A DNA stretch of 64,000 bases from Chromobacterium haemolyticum DSM 19808 (GTDB lineage: Bacteria; Pseudomonadota; Gammaproteobacteria; Burkholderiales; Chromobacteriaceae), in assembly GCF_000711885.1 (NCBI RefSeq), contig NZ_JONK01000008.1, positions 1 through 64,000 of the forward strand, written 5' to 3'. Shown piece after piece: positions 34,851-43,275 of the stretch. The position numbers were made by a program, and so were the translations under genes. The stretch's first letter is position 1, and every line of letters begins with the position of its first letter. The notes under the pieces were generated by a model. That model had not been told where the DNA came from. It ran no database searches and saw only the letters and a program-made list of their open reading frames with translations.

Positions 34851-36887
34851 ATGTCCGACTATAACGCTCCCGATCCCCACGCCTGGCTGGAAAACCTGGA
34901 CGACCCCGCCGCCGCCGAATGGGTGGCCGAGCAGAACGCGCGCGCCCAGGCGCGGCTGGACGCGGACCCGCGTTTCGCCGGCCTGCGCGACGAGATCCTC
35001 GCGCACCTGCGCGACACCCGCCAGATCCCATTCTGCGCCGAGCACGACGGCTGGCTGTACAACTTCCACCAGGACGAAGCGCATCCGCGCGGCATTTACC
35101 GCCGCACCACGCTGGCGGCCTACCGCGCCGTCGAGCAGGACTGGCAGATCGTGCTGGACATCGACGCGCTGGCCGAAGACGCCGACGAGGACTGGTATCT
35201 GGACGGCGTGTCCCACTGCACGCTGGCGCCCTTGCAGGCCATGGTGCATTTGACCGCCGGCGGCGGCGACGCGGGCATTGCGCGCGAATACGATCTGGCC
35301 GCCGGGGCATGGCGGGCGGACGGTTTCAGCTTTCCGGAAGGCAAGAGCCATGTGGCTTGGCGGGATCCGGACAGCGCCTGGGTTTGCCCCGGCTGGCCGG
35401 GCGCGCCGCTGACCCGTTCCGGCTATCCGCGCGAAGTGTGGCTGGTGGAGCGCGGCGAGGAAGGCCATGCGTGGAGCCAGGTGTTCGCCGCCGGCGAGGA
35501 CGCGATGATGGTGGCCGCCTGGCGCTTCCTCGACGCCGACGGCGCGACGCTGGACCTGATCGAGTGCTCGGACAGCTTCTACAGCAAAACCTACCATCTA
35601 ATCGACGAAGCGCTGGACGTCCATGCGCTGTCGCTGCCGGCTAAGGCCGAGCTGGAAGCCTATCTGCATGGCGACCTGATCGTTAAGCTGGCCGAAGACT
35701 GGGACGCCGCCGGAACCCGCTATCCGGCGGGCGCCTTGCTGGCGGTGGCGCTGGCGCCGCTGCGGCAGGGGCGGATCGCCGCGCAATTGCTGGTGGCGCC
35801 GCAGCCGCGCTTGGCGGTGGAGTCCGTGGAGACCACGCGCGCCAGCGTGGTGGTGAATTTGTTGGACCAGGTTAAAAGCCGGCTGCTGGCCTTCGACAAG
35901 GTCGATGGCCTCTGGCGCGAGCGCGCCCTGCCCACGCCCAGCGGCGGAGTGATCGAGTTCGCCGACCAGCCCTGGAACAGCGACATTCTGTGCTATAGCT
36001 TCAGCGACTTCCTCACCCCCACCGGTCTGTACCGGCTGGACGTGGCCAGCGGCGCGCAGGAATGCCTGCGTCGTCAGCCGGAGGCTTTCGATCCGGCTGA
36101 TTTCATCGCCGAGCAATGGCAGGCGCGCGCGCCGGACGGCGAAAGCATTCCCTATTTCGTGGTGCGCCGGCGCGACGCGCCGCTGGACGGCTCCACGCCC
36201 ACCTTGCTGTACGGCTACGGCGGTTTCGAAGTGCCGATGATGCCTTACTACGTGGAGAACTTTGGCCCGCACTGGCTGCAGCGCGGCGGCGCCTTCGCGC
36301 TGGCCTGCATCCGCGGCGGCGGCGAGTTTGGTCCCGGCTGGCATCAAGCGGCGCAGGGGGTGAACCGTCAGGTGAGCTTCGATGACTTTATCGCGGTGGC
36401 GGAAGACATGGTGGCGCGCGGTCTGACCGCGCCGGCCAGGCTGGGCATTGAGGGCGGCAGCAACGGCGGCCTGCTGGTGGGCGCCTGCATGACGCAGCGG
36501 CCGGAGTTGTTCGGCGCGGTGGTGTGCGAAGTGCCGCTGCTGGACATGCTGCGCTATACCGAGCTGCTGGCCGGCGCCAGCTGGATAGACGAATACGGCG
36601 ACCCGGACGATCCGGCGCAACGTCCGGCGCTGGCGGCGTACTCGCCCTACCACCGGCTGCGCGGCGATCTGGCCTATCCGCTGGCGCTGTTCACCACCAG
36701 CGCCAAGGACGACCGCGTGCATCCGGCGCACGCGCGCAAGATGGTGGCGCGGATGCGGGAGTTGGGCCACGACGCGCTGCTATTGGAAACCGAGGCCGGC
36801 GGCCACAGCGGCAACGCCGGCCAGGAACAGACCGCGCAGGAACTGGCGCGGGTGCTGGTGTATTTGTATCAGCGGCTGATGGATTGA
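34851..36887 (+). CDS. S9-family prolyl oligopeptidase
   Basis: A 678-aa serine peptidase with an N-terminal beta-propeller and a C-terminal alpha/beta hydrolase domain. The nucleophile motif GGSNGG is near residue 545, the Asp lies in AKDDRVHPAHARK near 625 and the His in EAGGHSGN near 660. No signal peptide, so cytoplasmic. It cleaves short peptides after proline in known members. I chose the ATG of MSDYNAPDPHAWLE; an ATG four codons earlier is also possible. The stop overlaps the 3' end of the convergent beta-lactamase gene by 19 bp. Confidence 0.92.
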   Translation: MSDYNAPDPHAWLENLDDPAAAEWVAEQNARAQARLDADPRFAGLRDEILAHLRDTRQIPFCAEHDGWLYNFHQDEAHPRGIYRRTTLAAYRAVEQDWQIVLDIDALAEDADEDWYLDGVSHCTLAPLQAMVHLTAGGGDAGIAREYDLAAGAWRADGFSFPEGKSHVAWRDPDSAWVCPGWPGAPLTRSGYPREVWLVERGEEGHAWSQVFAAGEDAMMVAAWRFLDADGATLDLIECSDSFYSKTYHLIDEALDVHALSLPAKAELEAYLHGDLIVKLAEDWDAAGTRYPAGALLAVALAPLRQGRIAAQLLVAPQPRLAVESVETTRASVVVNLLDQVKSRLLAFDKVDGLWRERALPTPSGGVIEFADQPWNSDILCYSFSDFLTPTGLYRLDVASGAQECLRRQPEAFDPADFIAEQWQARAPDGESIPYFVVRRRDAPLDGSTPTLLYGYGGFEVPMMPYYVENFGPHWLQRGGAFALACIRGGGEFGPGWHQAAQGVNRQVSFDDFIAVAEDMVARGLTAPARLGIEGGSNGGLLVGACMTQRPELFGAVVCEVPLLDMLRYTELLAGASWIDEYGDPDDPAQRPALAAYSPYHRLRGDLAYPLALFTTSAKDDRVHPAHARKMVARMRELGHDALLLETEAGGHSGNAGQEQTAQELARVLVYLYQRLMD

Positions 36888-37702
36888 GCGGTGGAGGGGG
36901 CTGCGGCAAGCGCCGGCAGCTCCTCCAGGAAAGCCGCGCGCGAGCGCACGCCGGCGGTGCCCGGCTCTTTCTTGTCGTCCTGGATCAGGCGCACGAAAAC
37001 CAGCGAGCGCTCGCCCTTATTGGCCCAGCCCACATACCAGCCGTAAGGGTGTTCTTCGTCGAACTCGCCGTCCGCCTTGCGCGGATAAGCCATGCCGGTT
37101 TTGCCGTGAGCCTGCCAGCCGTCCGCCGCGGCGCTGGTTTCCACGATCTTCATTGTCAGTTCCTGCGCGCGCTTGGACACCGGCAGTTCAAGGTTGACCA
37201 GTTTGCGCACAAAGGCCAGCTGTTCCAGCGGCGACACTTTCAGCGAAGAAGCGATCCAGGCGCGCTCCAGGCCGTTGTGCTTGCCCGGGTCGCCGCTGAA
37301 GTCGGCGTTGCCGTAGCCGAAGGCGTCGGCGTAACGGCTTAGCCGCTCTTCGCCCAAGGCCTGGGCGATCTGCTGCGAATACCACACCACGGAGTATTTC
37401 AGCCAGCGCACCGGATCGGTGGGCTGTTTCCAGTTATCGCCGCCCCAGTCCACATAGCCGTCCCGATAAGGCAGCGCCGGCTGGTGTTCGCTCTGAAGGA
37501 AGCCGGAGTCGAAGCCCATCACGCTGAGCGGAATCTTGAAGGTGGAGGCCGGCGTGTAGCGCTGTTCGCAGTTGCCCTGCTGCAGCAGGATATCGCCGCT
37601 TTTGGCGTCGGCCAGCAGGGTGCACAGCGTGGCGGCGTGAGCCGGCAGGCTGAACAAGCCGGCGCAGATCAGGCCGGCGGCGGCGAGGCGTGGTGCATTC
37701 AT
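36869..37702 (-). CDS. class D (OXA-type) beta-lactamase
   Basis: A 277-aa periplasmic serine beta-lactamase with a signal peptide (about residues 1-23). The active-site motifs are STFK near 53-56, the SVVW box near 104-107, YGN near 129-131 and KTG near 201-203, in the class D order. It hydrolyses penicillins and possibly other beta-lactams; spectrum cannot be read from sequence. It is likely intrinsic: GC and codon use match the neighbours and there is no IS or integron next to it. An AraC-type regulator gene lies 101 bp upstream in the same direction. Confidence 0.93.
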   Translation of the reverse strand: MNAPRLAAAGLICAGLFSLPAHAATLCTLLADAKSGDILLQQGNCEQRYTPASTFKIPLSVMGFDSGFLQSEHQPALPYRDGYVDWGGDNWKQPTDPVRWLKYSVVWYSQQIAQALGEERLSRYADAFGYGNADFSGDPGKHNGLERAWIASSLKVSPLEQLAFVRKLVNLELPVSKRAQELTMKIVETSAAADGWQAHGKTGMAYPRKADGEFDEEHPYGWYVGWANKGERSLVFVRLIQDDKKEPGTAGVRSRAAFLEELPALAAAPSTAQSISR

Positions 37703-37803
37703 GATGTTTCCCTATGGTGGATTCGGCGCGGCGCGTCCATTGGATCGCCGCGGTCTGGAGTCAGATGGGGGGGCGGATTCCAAAGTTCCACGCGTGGCGC
37801 TGT

Positions 37804-38670
37804 TCAAATTGCCGCCTGTTGTTTCAACCAATCGCTGGGCGGCAGCCCAAGTCGTTGGGCAAACACCCGGCTGAGCGCTGCGGGGCTGGCGTAGCCCACT
37901 TGGGCGGCGATGCGCTTGATCGCGTGTCCCTGGCGCAACTGGTGGCGGACGACGGCCAGCCGCCAGTCGGTCAGATAATCCAGCGGGGAGAGGCCGACTT
38001 GTTCGCGGAAGCGGGCGGCGAAGCGCGCGCGCGACATGCCGGCCTGTTCCGCCAGCAGTTCCACGGTCCAGCCGCGCTCCGGGCGCGCATGGATGGCGTT
38101 GACGGCGCGCGCCAGTTTGGGGTCGGTCATGGCGGCGAAAATGCCGCTGTGGATTTGGCCGCTGTCTATCACCGAGCGTATCGCTTGAATCAGAAAGTAT
38201 TCCATTAGCCGGTCCAGCGCCGCTTGACGGGCGAAGCGCTCGGAGAAGGCTTCGTCGAACAGCAGTTGCAGCGTGGGCAGCAGGTTGGGGGCGTCGTCCA
38301 GGTAAAGCACCAGGCATTCCGGCAGCGCCATCGCCAGCGGGCCGCCGGTCTTGAAGCCCAGGTCCAGCGTGGCGCAGACCAGGTCGGCGCCGCGTTCGCC
38401 CACCGGCAGCAGGGTGTGGGCGCTGGGGCGCGGAAACAGCAGCGCGCAAGGGCGGTCGGTATCCAGCACCAGGGTGTCGCGCAGCGTGCAACTCAGGCGG
38501 CCGCCTTTGAACAAATGCAGATGACCGGCCATTGCGCCAGGGTCGAAGTCCGCCAGATGGCATAGATTGCCATGATGGAACACGCGCGCGGAAAACGCGC
38601 TTTGCTGCAACAGGGGCGTCAACAGGTCCATTTCGATACGATCTGCAAAGTTTTCGAGACGATATGACAT
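37804..38670 (-). CDS. AraC-family transcriptional regulator (cupin N-terminal domain)
   Basis: A 288-aa regulator with an N-terminal cupin-like domain (HHGNLCHLADFDPGAMAGHL near residues 32-51) and a C-terminal double helix-turn-helix (AEQAGMSRARFAARFREQVG near 206-225, and IKRIAAQVGYASPAALSRVF). It is divergent from an AhpD-family gene across 68 bp, a common layout in which the regulator controls the divergent gene. It also lies upstream of the beta-lactamase. Confidence 0.9.
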   Translation of the reverse strand: MSYRLENFADRIEMDLLTPLLQQSAFSARVFHHGNLCHLADFDPGAMAGHLHLFKGGRLSCTLRDTLVLDTDRPCALLFPRPSAHTLLPVGERGADLVCATLDLGFKTGGPLAMALPECLVLYLDDAPNLLPTLQLLFDEAFSERFARQAALDRLMEYFLIQAIRSVIDSGQIHSGIFAAMTDPKLARAVNAIHARPERGWTVELLAEQAGMSRARFAARFREQVGLSPLDYLTDWRLAVVRHQLRQGHAIKRIAAQVGYASPAALSRVFAQRLGLPPSDWLKQQAAI

Positions 38671-38738
38671 CGATTGTATTGCAATATGGCTTCCGTGCAG
38701 TCCCTATCGTTGTTCAACTTGAATGTCTGGAGCCCATT

Positions 38739-39272
38739 ATGTCCCGCATCCCCACCGTAAACCGCAATCAGGCCAGCCCGGAACTGGGCGCCACCCTGGA
38801 CGCCGTCAAAGCCAAACTGGGCATGGTGCCCAATCTGTTCTCCACCTTCGCCCAGTCGCCGGCGGTGTTGAACGCTTATCTGGGCTTCTCCGAGGCTTTG
38901 GCCAAGGGCAGGCTCAGCGCGCGTCAGCGTGAAGTGATCGCCTTGGCGGCCGCCCAGGCCAACGCCTGCCAGTACTGCCTGTCCGCCCATACCTTGATGG
39001 GCAAGGGCGCGGGTTTGAGCGAGACGGACATCCAGGCGGCGCGGGCAGGCCAGGCCGCAGATGCGCAGACCGACGCGATTGCCCGCCTGACCGTGCAAAT
39101 CGTCGGCCAGCGCGGGGTGCTGTCCGATCAGGACCTGGCCGCGGCGCGCGCCGCCGGCGTCGACGACGGCCTGCTGGTGGAGGTGATCGCCGCGGTGGCG
39201 CTGAACACGCTGACCAATTACGCCAATCTGGTCGCCGGCACCGAGATCGATTTCCCGGTGGTGGCCTTGTAG
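38739..39272 (+). CDS. AhpD-family carboxymuconolactone decarboxylase-like protein
   Basis: A 177-aa alkylhydroperoxidase-like protein. The redox motif is CQYCLSAH near residues 77-84, with the catalytic CxxC Cys pair and His. REVIALAAAQANACQYC is typical of the YciW/AhpD-like group. It is probably a peroxidase or reductase acting with an unidentified thiol partner. The AraC regulator is divergent. Confidence 0.9.
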   Translation: MSRIPTVNRNQASPELGATLDAVKAKLGMVPNLFSTFAQSPAVLNAYLGFSEALAKGRLSARQREVIALAAAQANACQYCLSAHTLMGKGAGLSETDIQAARAGQAADAQTDAIARLTVQIVGQRGVLSDQDLAAARAAGVDDGLLVEVIAAVALNTLTNYANLVAGTEIDFPVVAL

Positions 39273-39295
39273 GCGGCGGTTGCCGCTGATTGAGC

Positions 39296-39350
39296 GAGGC
39301 CGAGGCTTGGCCGGCGTATTCGAGCATGCCGGCGGCCTCGGCCGTTTTCG
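39296..39350 (+). terminator. probable terminator with long loop
   Basis: CGAGGCCGAGGC and GCGGCCTCGGCCG can pair across a roughly 25-nt middle that itself contains CCGGC/GCCGG, followed by TTTTCG. The structure is plausible but imperfect. Confidence 0.45.
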
Positions 39351-39367
39351 TGCCGACCTTGTCCTGC

Positions 39368-39802
39368 TCAGCAATGCAGCCGGGCGTGACGCTGGCGCAG
39401 CGCTTGCGGCGCAAAGGCCGACGCTGTTGGTTCAGGCGCGCGGCAGCACCGCTCGGCGCAGTCGCTGATGCGTTCCAGCTGCCGCTGGAGCGCCGCGGCG
39501 TCGCAATGCGCCAGCGGCTGGCGGTTCCACAGCACCCAGTCCTGGCTGTGCGCGGATTGGCCGATCACTGGCTTGAGCGGATCGTCGCTGAACAGGTTCT
39601 GCCGCAGCGGCGACGCGTCCGCTTGCGCCTGCTGCGGAGACAGGCAACAGAACATCAGCAGCTGACGCGCGGGCTGCTCGCTCAGGTGCACCGCGTGTTC
39701 GCCCACTTGCAGGGTGAAAAGGCTGTCGTCCATCTGATCCGGAGGCGGAAGCGACAGGGATTGGCAAAGTTCGACGACGGCGTGTTGGAAAGGCGTGGAC
39801 AT
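39368..39802 (-). CDS. CesT-like type III secretion chaperone
   Basis: A 144-aa small protein, MSTPFQHAVVELCQSLSLPP at the N-terminus. The layout LFTLQVGEHAVHLSEQPARQ followed by LLMFCCLSP and LRQNLFSDDP resembles the Tir/CesT chaperone fold that binds effector N-termini. It is acidic in the middle, but the Arg-rich C-terminal tail is unusual. I chose the ATG at 39800-39802; a longer frame exists upstream without support. It directly follows the broken effector-like gene at 39865-40270 and lies 2.3 kb from the needle operon. Confidence 0.65.
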   Translation of the reverse strand: MSTPFQHAVVELCQSLSLPPPDQMDDSLFTLQVGEHAVHLSEQPARQLLMFCCLSPQQAQADASPLRQNLFSDDPLKPVIGQSAHSQDWVLWNRQPLAHCDAAALQRQLERISDCAERCCRAPEPTASAFAPQALRQRHARLHC

Positions 39803-39864
39803 GTTTTTTTCTTCTTGGACGGGTGGATGGAAGCCGGCCGCGAGCAGCGGCCGGGGCATGGCGC

Positions 39865-40270
39865 TTATTCCGAGCGCTGTGGACGCTGGGTGAGCAGTTG
39901 CTTCATGACCGTGGCGTACTGAGCACGCCACGGTTCCTCCGTGACGGGTTTATCCGCCGGCGAGGAAGGAGGCTCGGCTGACGAGTCCGCAGGGGCGGCA
40001 GGCGTGTTCAGCCAACTTTGCAGGATGGCTTTGCGGATATTGGATTGAGTCTCCGAGCGCTGCGTGCCGAGCATCGAGTTTTCCAAAGGATCCAAGTTGC
40101 TATCGTACGCTCAAGACCGCGTGAGCCTTGCCGCGGCTTTCCGCGCTGTCGTCTATGCGCACCGGCTTGCCGTTAAGGCTGCCGGTCTGGACGGCGGGAG
40201 TTTCGGGGGCCGGGGCGTGCGAAGGGCTGGCGTGGGGCCGGCCAGAGGGAAAGCCGAGAGGCAATAGCAT
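39865..40270 (-). pseudogene. frameshifted type III effector-like gene
   Basis: Two open segments lie in different frames. From the ATG at 40268-40270, 56 codons read MLLPLGFPSGRPHASPSHAP and later QTGSLNGKPVRIDDSAESRG, then stop at 40100-40102. A second frame from about 40095 to 39865 gives 76 residues including MLGTQRSETQSNIRKAILQS and ends EPWRAQYATVMKQLLTQRPQ. A single frameshift near 40096-40102 would join them into a protein of about 134 aa. The low-complexity Ser/Pro-rich start and the adjacent chaperone gene suggest an effector or chaperone-bound secreted protein. I do not recognise the family. Confidence 0.5.
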
Positions 40271-40340
40271 GATGGCGCTCCAGTGGCGTTGAAATGGCCG
40301 CCATTACATCGCGCCGCTCCGGCGACGGCTTTCAGGAAGC

Positions 40341-40482
40341 GCTCAGAACCTGTTTACGAGCAACTGAGCCCTTATGCGATGAGAGCCGTCTTCAAAATGC
40401 TCGCGCGCCGCGCGCGCACCCTGCTTGCTCAGCCGCAACGCCTTGTCTCGCTCTAGCTCGCCAGATCGTAACTACCTTCTCA
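40341..40482 (+). repeat. family A repeat, copy A8 (full length, divergent core)
   Basis: Flanked by TCA at 40341-40343 and TCA at 40480-40482. The left end GAACCTGTTTACGAGCAACT and right end GCCAGATCGTAACTACCTTC are inverted. The core AAAATGCTCGCGCGCC and CAACGCCTTGTCTCGCTCT has diverged. The right TCA is the complement of the soxR TGA stop. Confidence 0.85.
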
Positions 40483-40974
40483 GCCGCCGTCTTGACCCGG
40501 CGGTTGGGCCGGGGGGTCGCCGATCAAGTAGCGCGGCCCATCGCCCTGGCTGGCCGCGCAGTCACCGGGGTTGTACAGCGCGCATTGGCTCAGAGACAGA
40601 CAGCCGCAGCCTATGCAGTTGCCCAGCCGGTCGCGCAGCCGGGTCAGTTCGTCTATGCGCTGTTGCAGGCGCGGCAGCCAGTCCGCGGACAGCGCTTCCC
40701 AGTCGCGCGGGGTGGGCGTGCGCTGGCTGGGCAGGGCGGCCAGCGAGCCTCGGATGTCGTCCAGGCTGATGCCGACGATCTGGGCCGCGCGGATGAAGGC
40801 GACGCGGCGCAGCGCGTCGCGCGGGTACCGGCGCTGGCCGCCGGCGGAGCGGGCGCTGTGCAGCAGGCCTTGGCTTTCGTAATAGCGCAGGGCGCTGGCG
40901 GCCACGCCGGAACGGCGCGCCAGTTCGCCTATGCTGAGCCAGGGGAAGGGTTTGGCAGTGGGAACAGCAGGCAT
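40480..40974 (-). CDS. soxR: redox-sensitive activator SoxR
   Basis: A 164-aa MerR-family regulator. The N-terminal helix-turn-helix is SIGELARRSGVAASALRYYE near residues 14-33. The [2Fe-2S] cluster ligands are visible in CIGCGCLSLSQC near 119-130. Oxidation or nitrosylation of the cluster switches on the target promoter. The divergent questin-oxidase-like gene has a MerR-type promoter with an operator in the 19-bp spacer. The stop codon TGA is the terminal triplet of repeat A8. Confidence 0.95.
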   Translation of the reverse strand: MPAVPTAKPFPWLSIGELARRSGVAASALRYYESQGLLHSARSAGGQRRYPRDALRRVAFIRAAQIVGISLDDIRGSLAALPSQRTPTPRDWEALSADWLPRLQQRIDELTRLRDRLGNCIGCGCLSLSQCALYNPGDCAASQGDGPRYLIGDPPAQPPGQDGG

Positions 40975-40986
40975 GCGCGGACTCGC

Positions 40987-41017
40987 TTGACTTAAAGTTG
41001 ACTTTAACTTTTATCGT
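40987..41017 (+). promoter_or_regulatory. SoxR-type promoter with palindromic operator
   Basis: TTGACT at 40987-40992 (-35) and TATCGT at 41012-41017 (-10) are separated by 19 bp, the overlong spacer typical of MerR-family activators. The spacer holds TTAAAGTTGACTTTAA at 40992-41007, with perfect 7-bp half-sites around TG. It drives the gene at 41047 and lies divergent from soxR. Confidence 0.75.
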
Positions 41018-41046
41018 GAGGCCAAGATTTTTTCAAGGAGGACGCC

Positions 41047-42057
41047 ATGAACGCGCCAAGCCGTCACACGGAACTGCATGCCTTACTGGACGCCAACCAT
41101 GAGTTTTCGCTGATGCACAGCGACACCACCAACCATTGCCCGATGGCGCTGACCGCCTTGGCGGAAATGGGGGCGGAGCCGCACCAGTTGCGCGCATTTT
41201 TCGATTTTTGGGAAAGCGAGCGCGCAGAGCCTGCGGAAGCGACGCGCTACGATATTGGCTGGGGACGGTGGGACACGGCCGTGGGGCGGTTGGACGCTTT
41301 CCCGGCGCTGCTCAGGGTGATGGAGGAGAGAGTGGCGGCGCGCGGCGTGGAAGAAACCGTGCGCGAGGTGCTGGGCAGCCTGCCGTTTTCGCCCGGCGGC
41401 GGCGCTTTCCACCCCTTGATCCGGCTGGCTTTCGCCCTGCGCGCCGGTCACGACGGAGAGGCGGCGGCGGGTCTTGCCTATTATCTGAGCAGCTATCTGC
41501 GCCTGCCCGCCGGTTTGAATGCGAATGCGCCGGCGGCTTCGGTGGAGGATGGGCTGGCGAGCTTGTCGCGGGCGATGGGCGGCTGGAACAGCGCGGATGA
41601 CTGGATACACGAGCGTTTCGACGCGGTGTTGGCCGATCCGCGTTTCGCCGCCGCGCTGCCCGGCGCGCCGAAAACGGCGAACTGGCTGGACGCGCTGGCG
41701 CGGACGGCGCTGCGGGTGTATTGGCAGACCGACAATTTCACTGCGCTGCACATGGTGACGGCGACGCTGGCGCTGCGCGACGTGCTGGAGCATCTGCCCG
41801 GCTTGCCGGCGGAGGCGTGGCGCCCTGCCTTGTGGCAGACTTTCTGCGTCGCCTATGTGTCCATCGGCGCGCCGGCGCTGGAGGCGGAGGAACTGCCGGA
41901 GGCGCAGCCGGCTTGGCCCTTATTGCTGCAGCGCGTGCTGAACGTGCGCAACGAACATGTGATCAAGCTGGTGTACGCCTGCCAGCGAGAGTTCCAGCGC
42001 AGCGGCGACGTTTTCTATCACGCGGCGGCGGCGCGGGCCTTGTGGGACGCGGTGTAA
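41047..42057 (+). CDS. questin oxidase-like protein (DUF4243)
   Basis: A 336-aa protein of the questin oxidase family. The N-terminal segment HEFSLMHSDTTNHCPMALTA near residues 18-37 and the HYLS-like block LAYYLSSYLRLP near 143-154 fit that family. Fungal members perform Baeyer-Villiger-type ring opening; bacterial members are uncharacterised. AAGGAGG lies about 7 bp before the ATG. The SoxR-type promoter upstream suggests induction by redox-active compounds. It converges with orgC with no terminator between them. Confidence 0.75.
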   Translation: MNAPSRHTELHALLDANHEFSLMHSDTTNHCPMALTALAEMGAEPHQLRAFFDFWESERAEPAEATRYDIGWGRWDTAVGRLDAFPALLRVMEERVAARGVEETVREVLGSLPFSPGGGAFHPLIRLAFALRAGHDGEAAAGLAYYLSSYLRLPAGLNANAPAASVEDGLASLSRAMGGWNSADDWIHERFDAVLADPRFAAALPGAPKTANWLDALARTALRVYWQTDNFTALHMVTATLALRDVLEHLPGLPAEAWRPALWQTFCVAYVSIGAPALEAEELPEAQPAWPLLLQRVLNVRNEHVIKLVYACQREFQRSGDVFYHAAAARALWDAV

Positions 42058-42058
42058 A

Positions 42059-42583
42059 TCACCAGTCCTCCATCTCCTTGGGCACGCCGCCGGACAGAAT
42101 CGCGTCCTGCATCCATTGAGTCATCATGCTCTCAATACCGATATTGCTCACCAGCGAGGTCATCAGCGCGGTGTGCAGCGGTGAGGCGGCGTCAAGCTGT
42201 TCCAGCGTGCGCTGGATCATGTCGTTTTGCTCTTGCAGTGTTCGGAAGGCTAGTTCGCCGGAGGCTGGGTCCTTGAAGTCGCGCAGCAGCCTGCCGACGG
42301 CATCGGCGTAGCGCTGTTTGTCCTCTTGCGAGTCGGACGCAGGCGGCGGCAGCTCGCGTAGCGCCGCGAGGAAGGCTATCGCTACTGGATCGGACTGGAA
42401 ATCCGGCCATTTGTGCGGCGGCGGCTCCACCGGCTTGGCGTCGTCGGTCTCCGGCGTTTCGGCCGGCGGCGCGGCGCCGTCGACGTCTTGCGCCGCGGCC
42501 AGCAGCCGCTGTTGCAGCGGGATGAGGTCGTCGCCGGGCGCGGCGGCGCGGCCCATGGCGTAAGGGGTCAGCGAGGGGATCAT
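42059..42583 (-). CDS. orgC: OrgC-like type III secretion protein
   Basis: A 174-aa protein at the end of the prgHIJK-orgAB series, so positionally OrgC. The sequence shows PHKWPDFQSDPVAIAFLAAL and QNDMIQRTLEQLDAASPLHT; the N-terminal third is Pro/Ala-rich. In Salmonella OrgC is a secreted protein that promotes early needle assembly. The ATG overlaps the orgB stop (ATGA). The assignment rests mostly on position. Confidence 0.7.
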   Translation of the reverse strand: MIPSLTPYAMGRAAAPGDDLIPLQQRLLAAAQDVDGAAPPAETPETDDAKPVEPPPHKWPDFQSDPVAIAFLAALRELPPPASDSQEDKQRYADAVGRLLRDFKDPASGELAFRTLQEQNDMIQRTLEQLDAASPLHTALMTSLVSNIGIESMMTQWMQDAILSGGVPKEMEDW

Positions 42584-43275
42584 TCCGGGCTCCTGTCTGC
42601 GGCGGCCAAGGCCGCCAGGTCTTGTTCCAGTTGCGCGATCAAGCCGCGCAGCGCCTGTTCCGACAAACGGCGGCAGTCCTGGGGCAAGGGCTCCAGGCAT
42701 TGCAGCAACTGGCGGCTGGCTGGTTCCACGTACTGTTCCGGCGAGAACTCCGCCGCCTGGTCCGCGCAGCGCATCATGAAGCGCGCGTCGGCGTGGTAGT
42801 CGATCTGGATGGCGCCGGGCCAGTTTTCCGCCAGCAGCGTCATCAACTGAGGCTGCAGCGCGCGGGCGCGCTTGGGCAGCTGGAGATAGAGGGTGGCGTC
42901 CGGCTGATCCAGGCCGCGCAGCCATTCGTCCAGCAGGAGCAGCAGCGTGTCCGGATGGTCCACCGCGGCGGCCAGCATGGCGCGCGCCTCTTGCTCCAGC
43001 CGCTCGCGCCAGTTCCAGGCCATGGCCTGGCTGGCGGCCAGATGGGCGGCCGCGTGTTTCAGCGCGGCGAGCATGCCTTGCTGGTAGCCCTCCTGGCTGG
43101 CTTGCCGGCGCAAGGATTCGGCCTGGCGCTCGGCTTCGCGCAGCACGCGCTGCGCCTGTTGCCGCGCGTCGCGCTCCAGTTGATCAGCGCGTGCGGCGCG
43201 GCGCAGCTGGCCGCGGCGCACCAGCACGCCTTCAGCGGCGGTCGGCGGGCGGGGTGTGGGGATGTCTCTGGGCAT
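42580..43275 (-). CDS. orgB: type III secretion sorting-platform protein OrgB (SctL)
   Basis: A 231-aa stator protein of the HrpE/YscL/FliH family that links the ATPase to the cytoplasmic ring. The N-terminal half is a long Arg/Gln/Ala-rich helix (ADQLERDARQQAQRVLREAE near residues 30-49), as in FliH-like proteins, and the C-terminal domain follows. It overlaps orgA by 44 bp and orgC by 4 bp, indicating tight coupling. Confidence 0.88.
   Translation of the reverse strand: MPRDIPTPRPPTAAEGVLVRRGQLRRAARADQLERDARQQAQRVLREAERQAESLRRQASQEGYQQGMLAALKHAAAHLAASQAMAWNWRERLEQEARAMLAAAVDHPDTLLLLLDEWLRGLDQPDATLYLQLPKRARALQPQLMTLLAENWPGAIQIDYHADARFMMRCADQAAEFSPEQYVEPASRQLLQCLEPLPQDCRRLSEQALRGLIAQLEQDLAALAAADRSPE

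Noticed and set aside
36869-37702. Acquired resistance gene cassette
   Set aside because: The OXA-type gene has local composition, a neighbouring AraC gene and no attC site, integrase or IS nearby, so it looks chromosomal and intrinsic.
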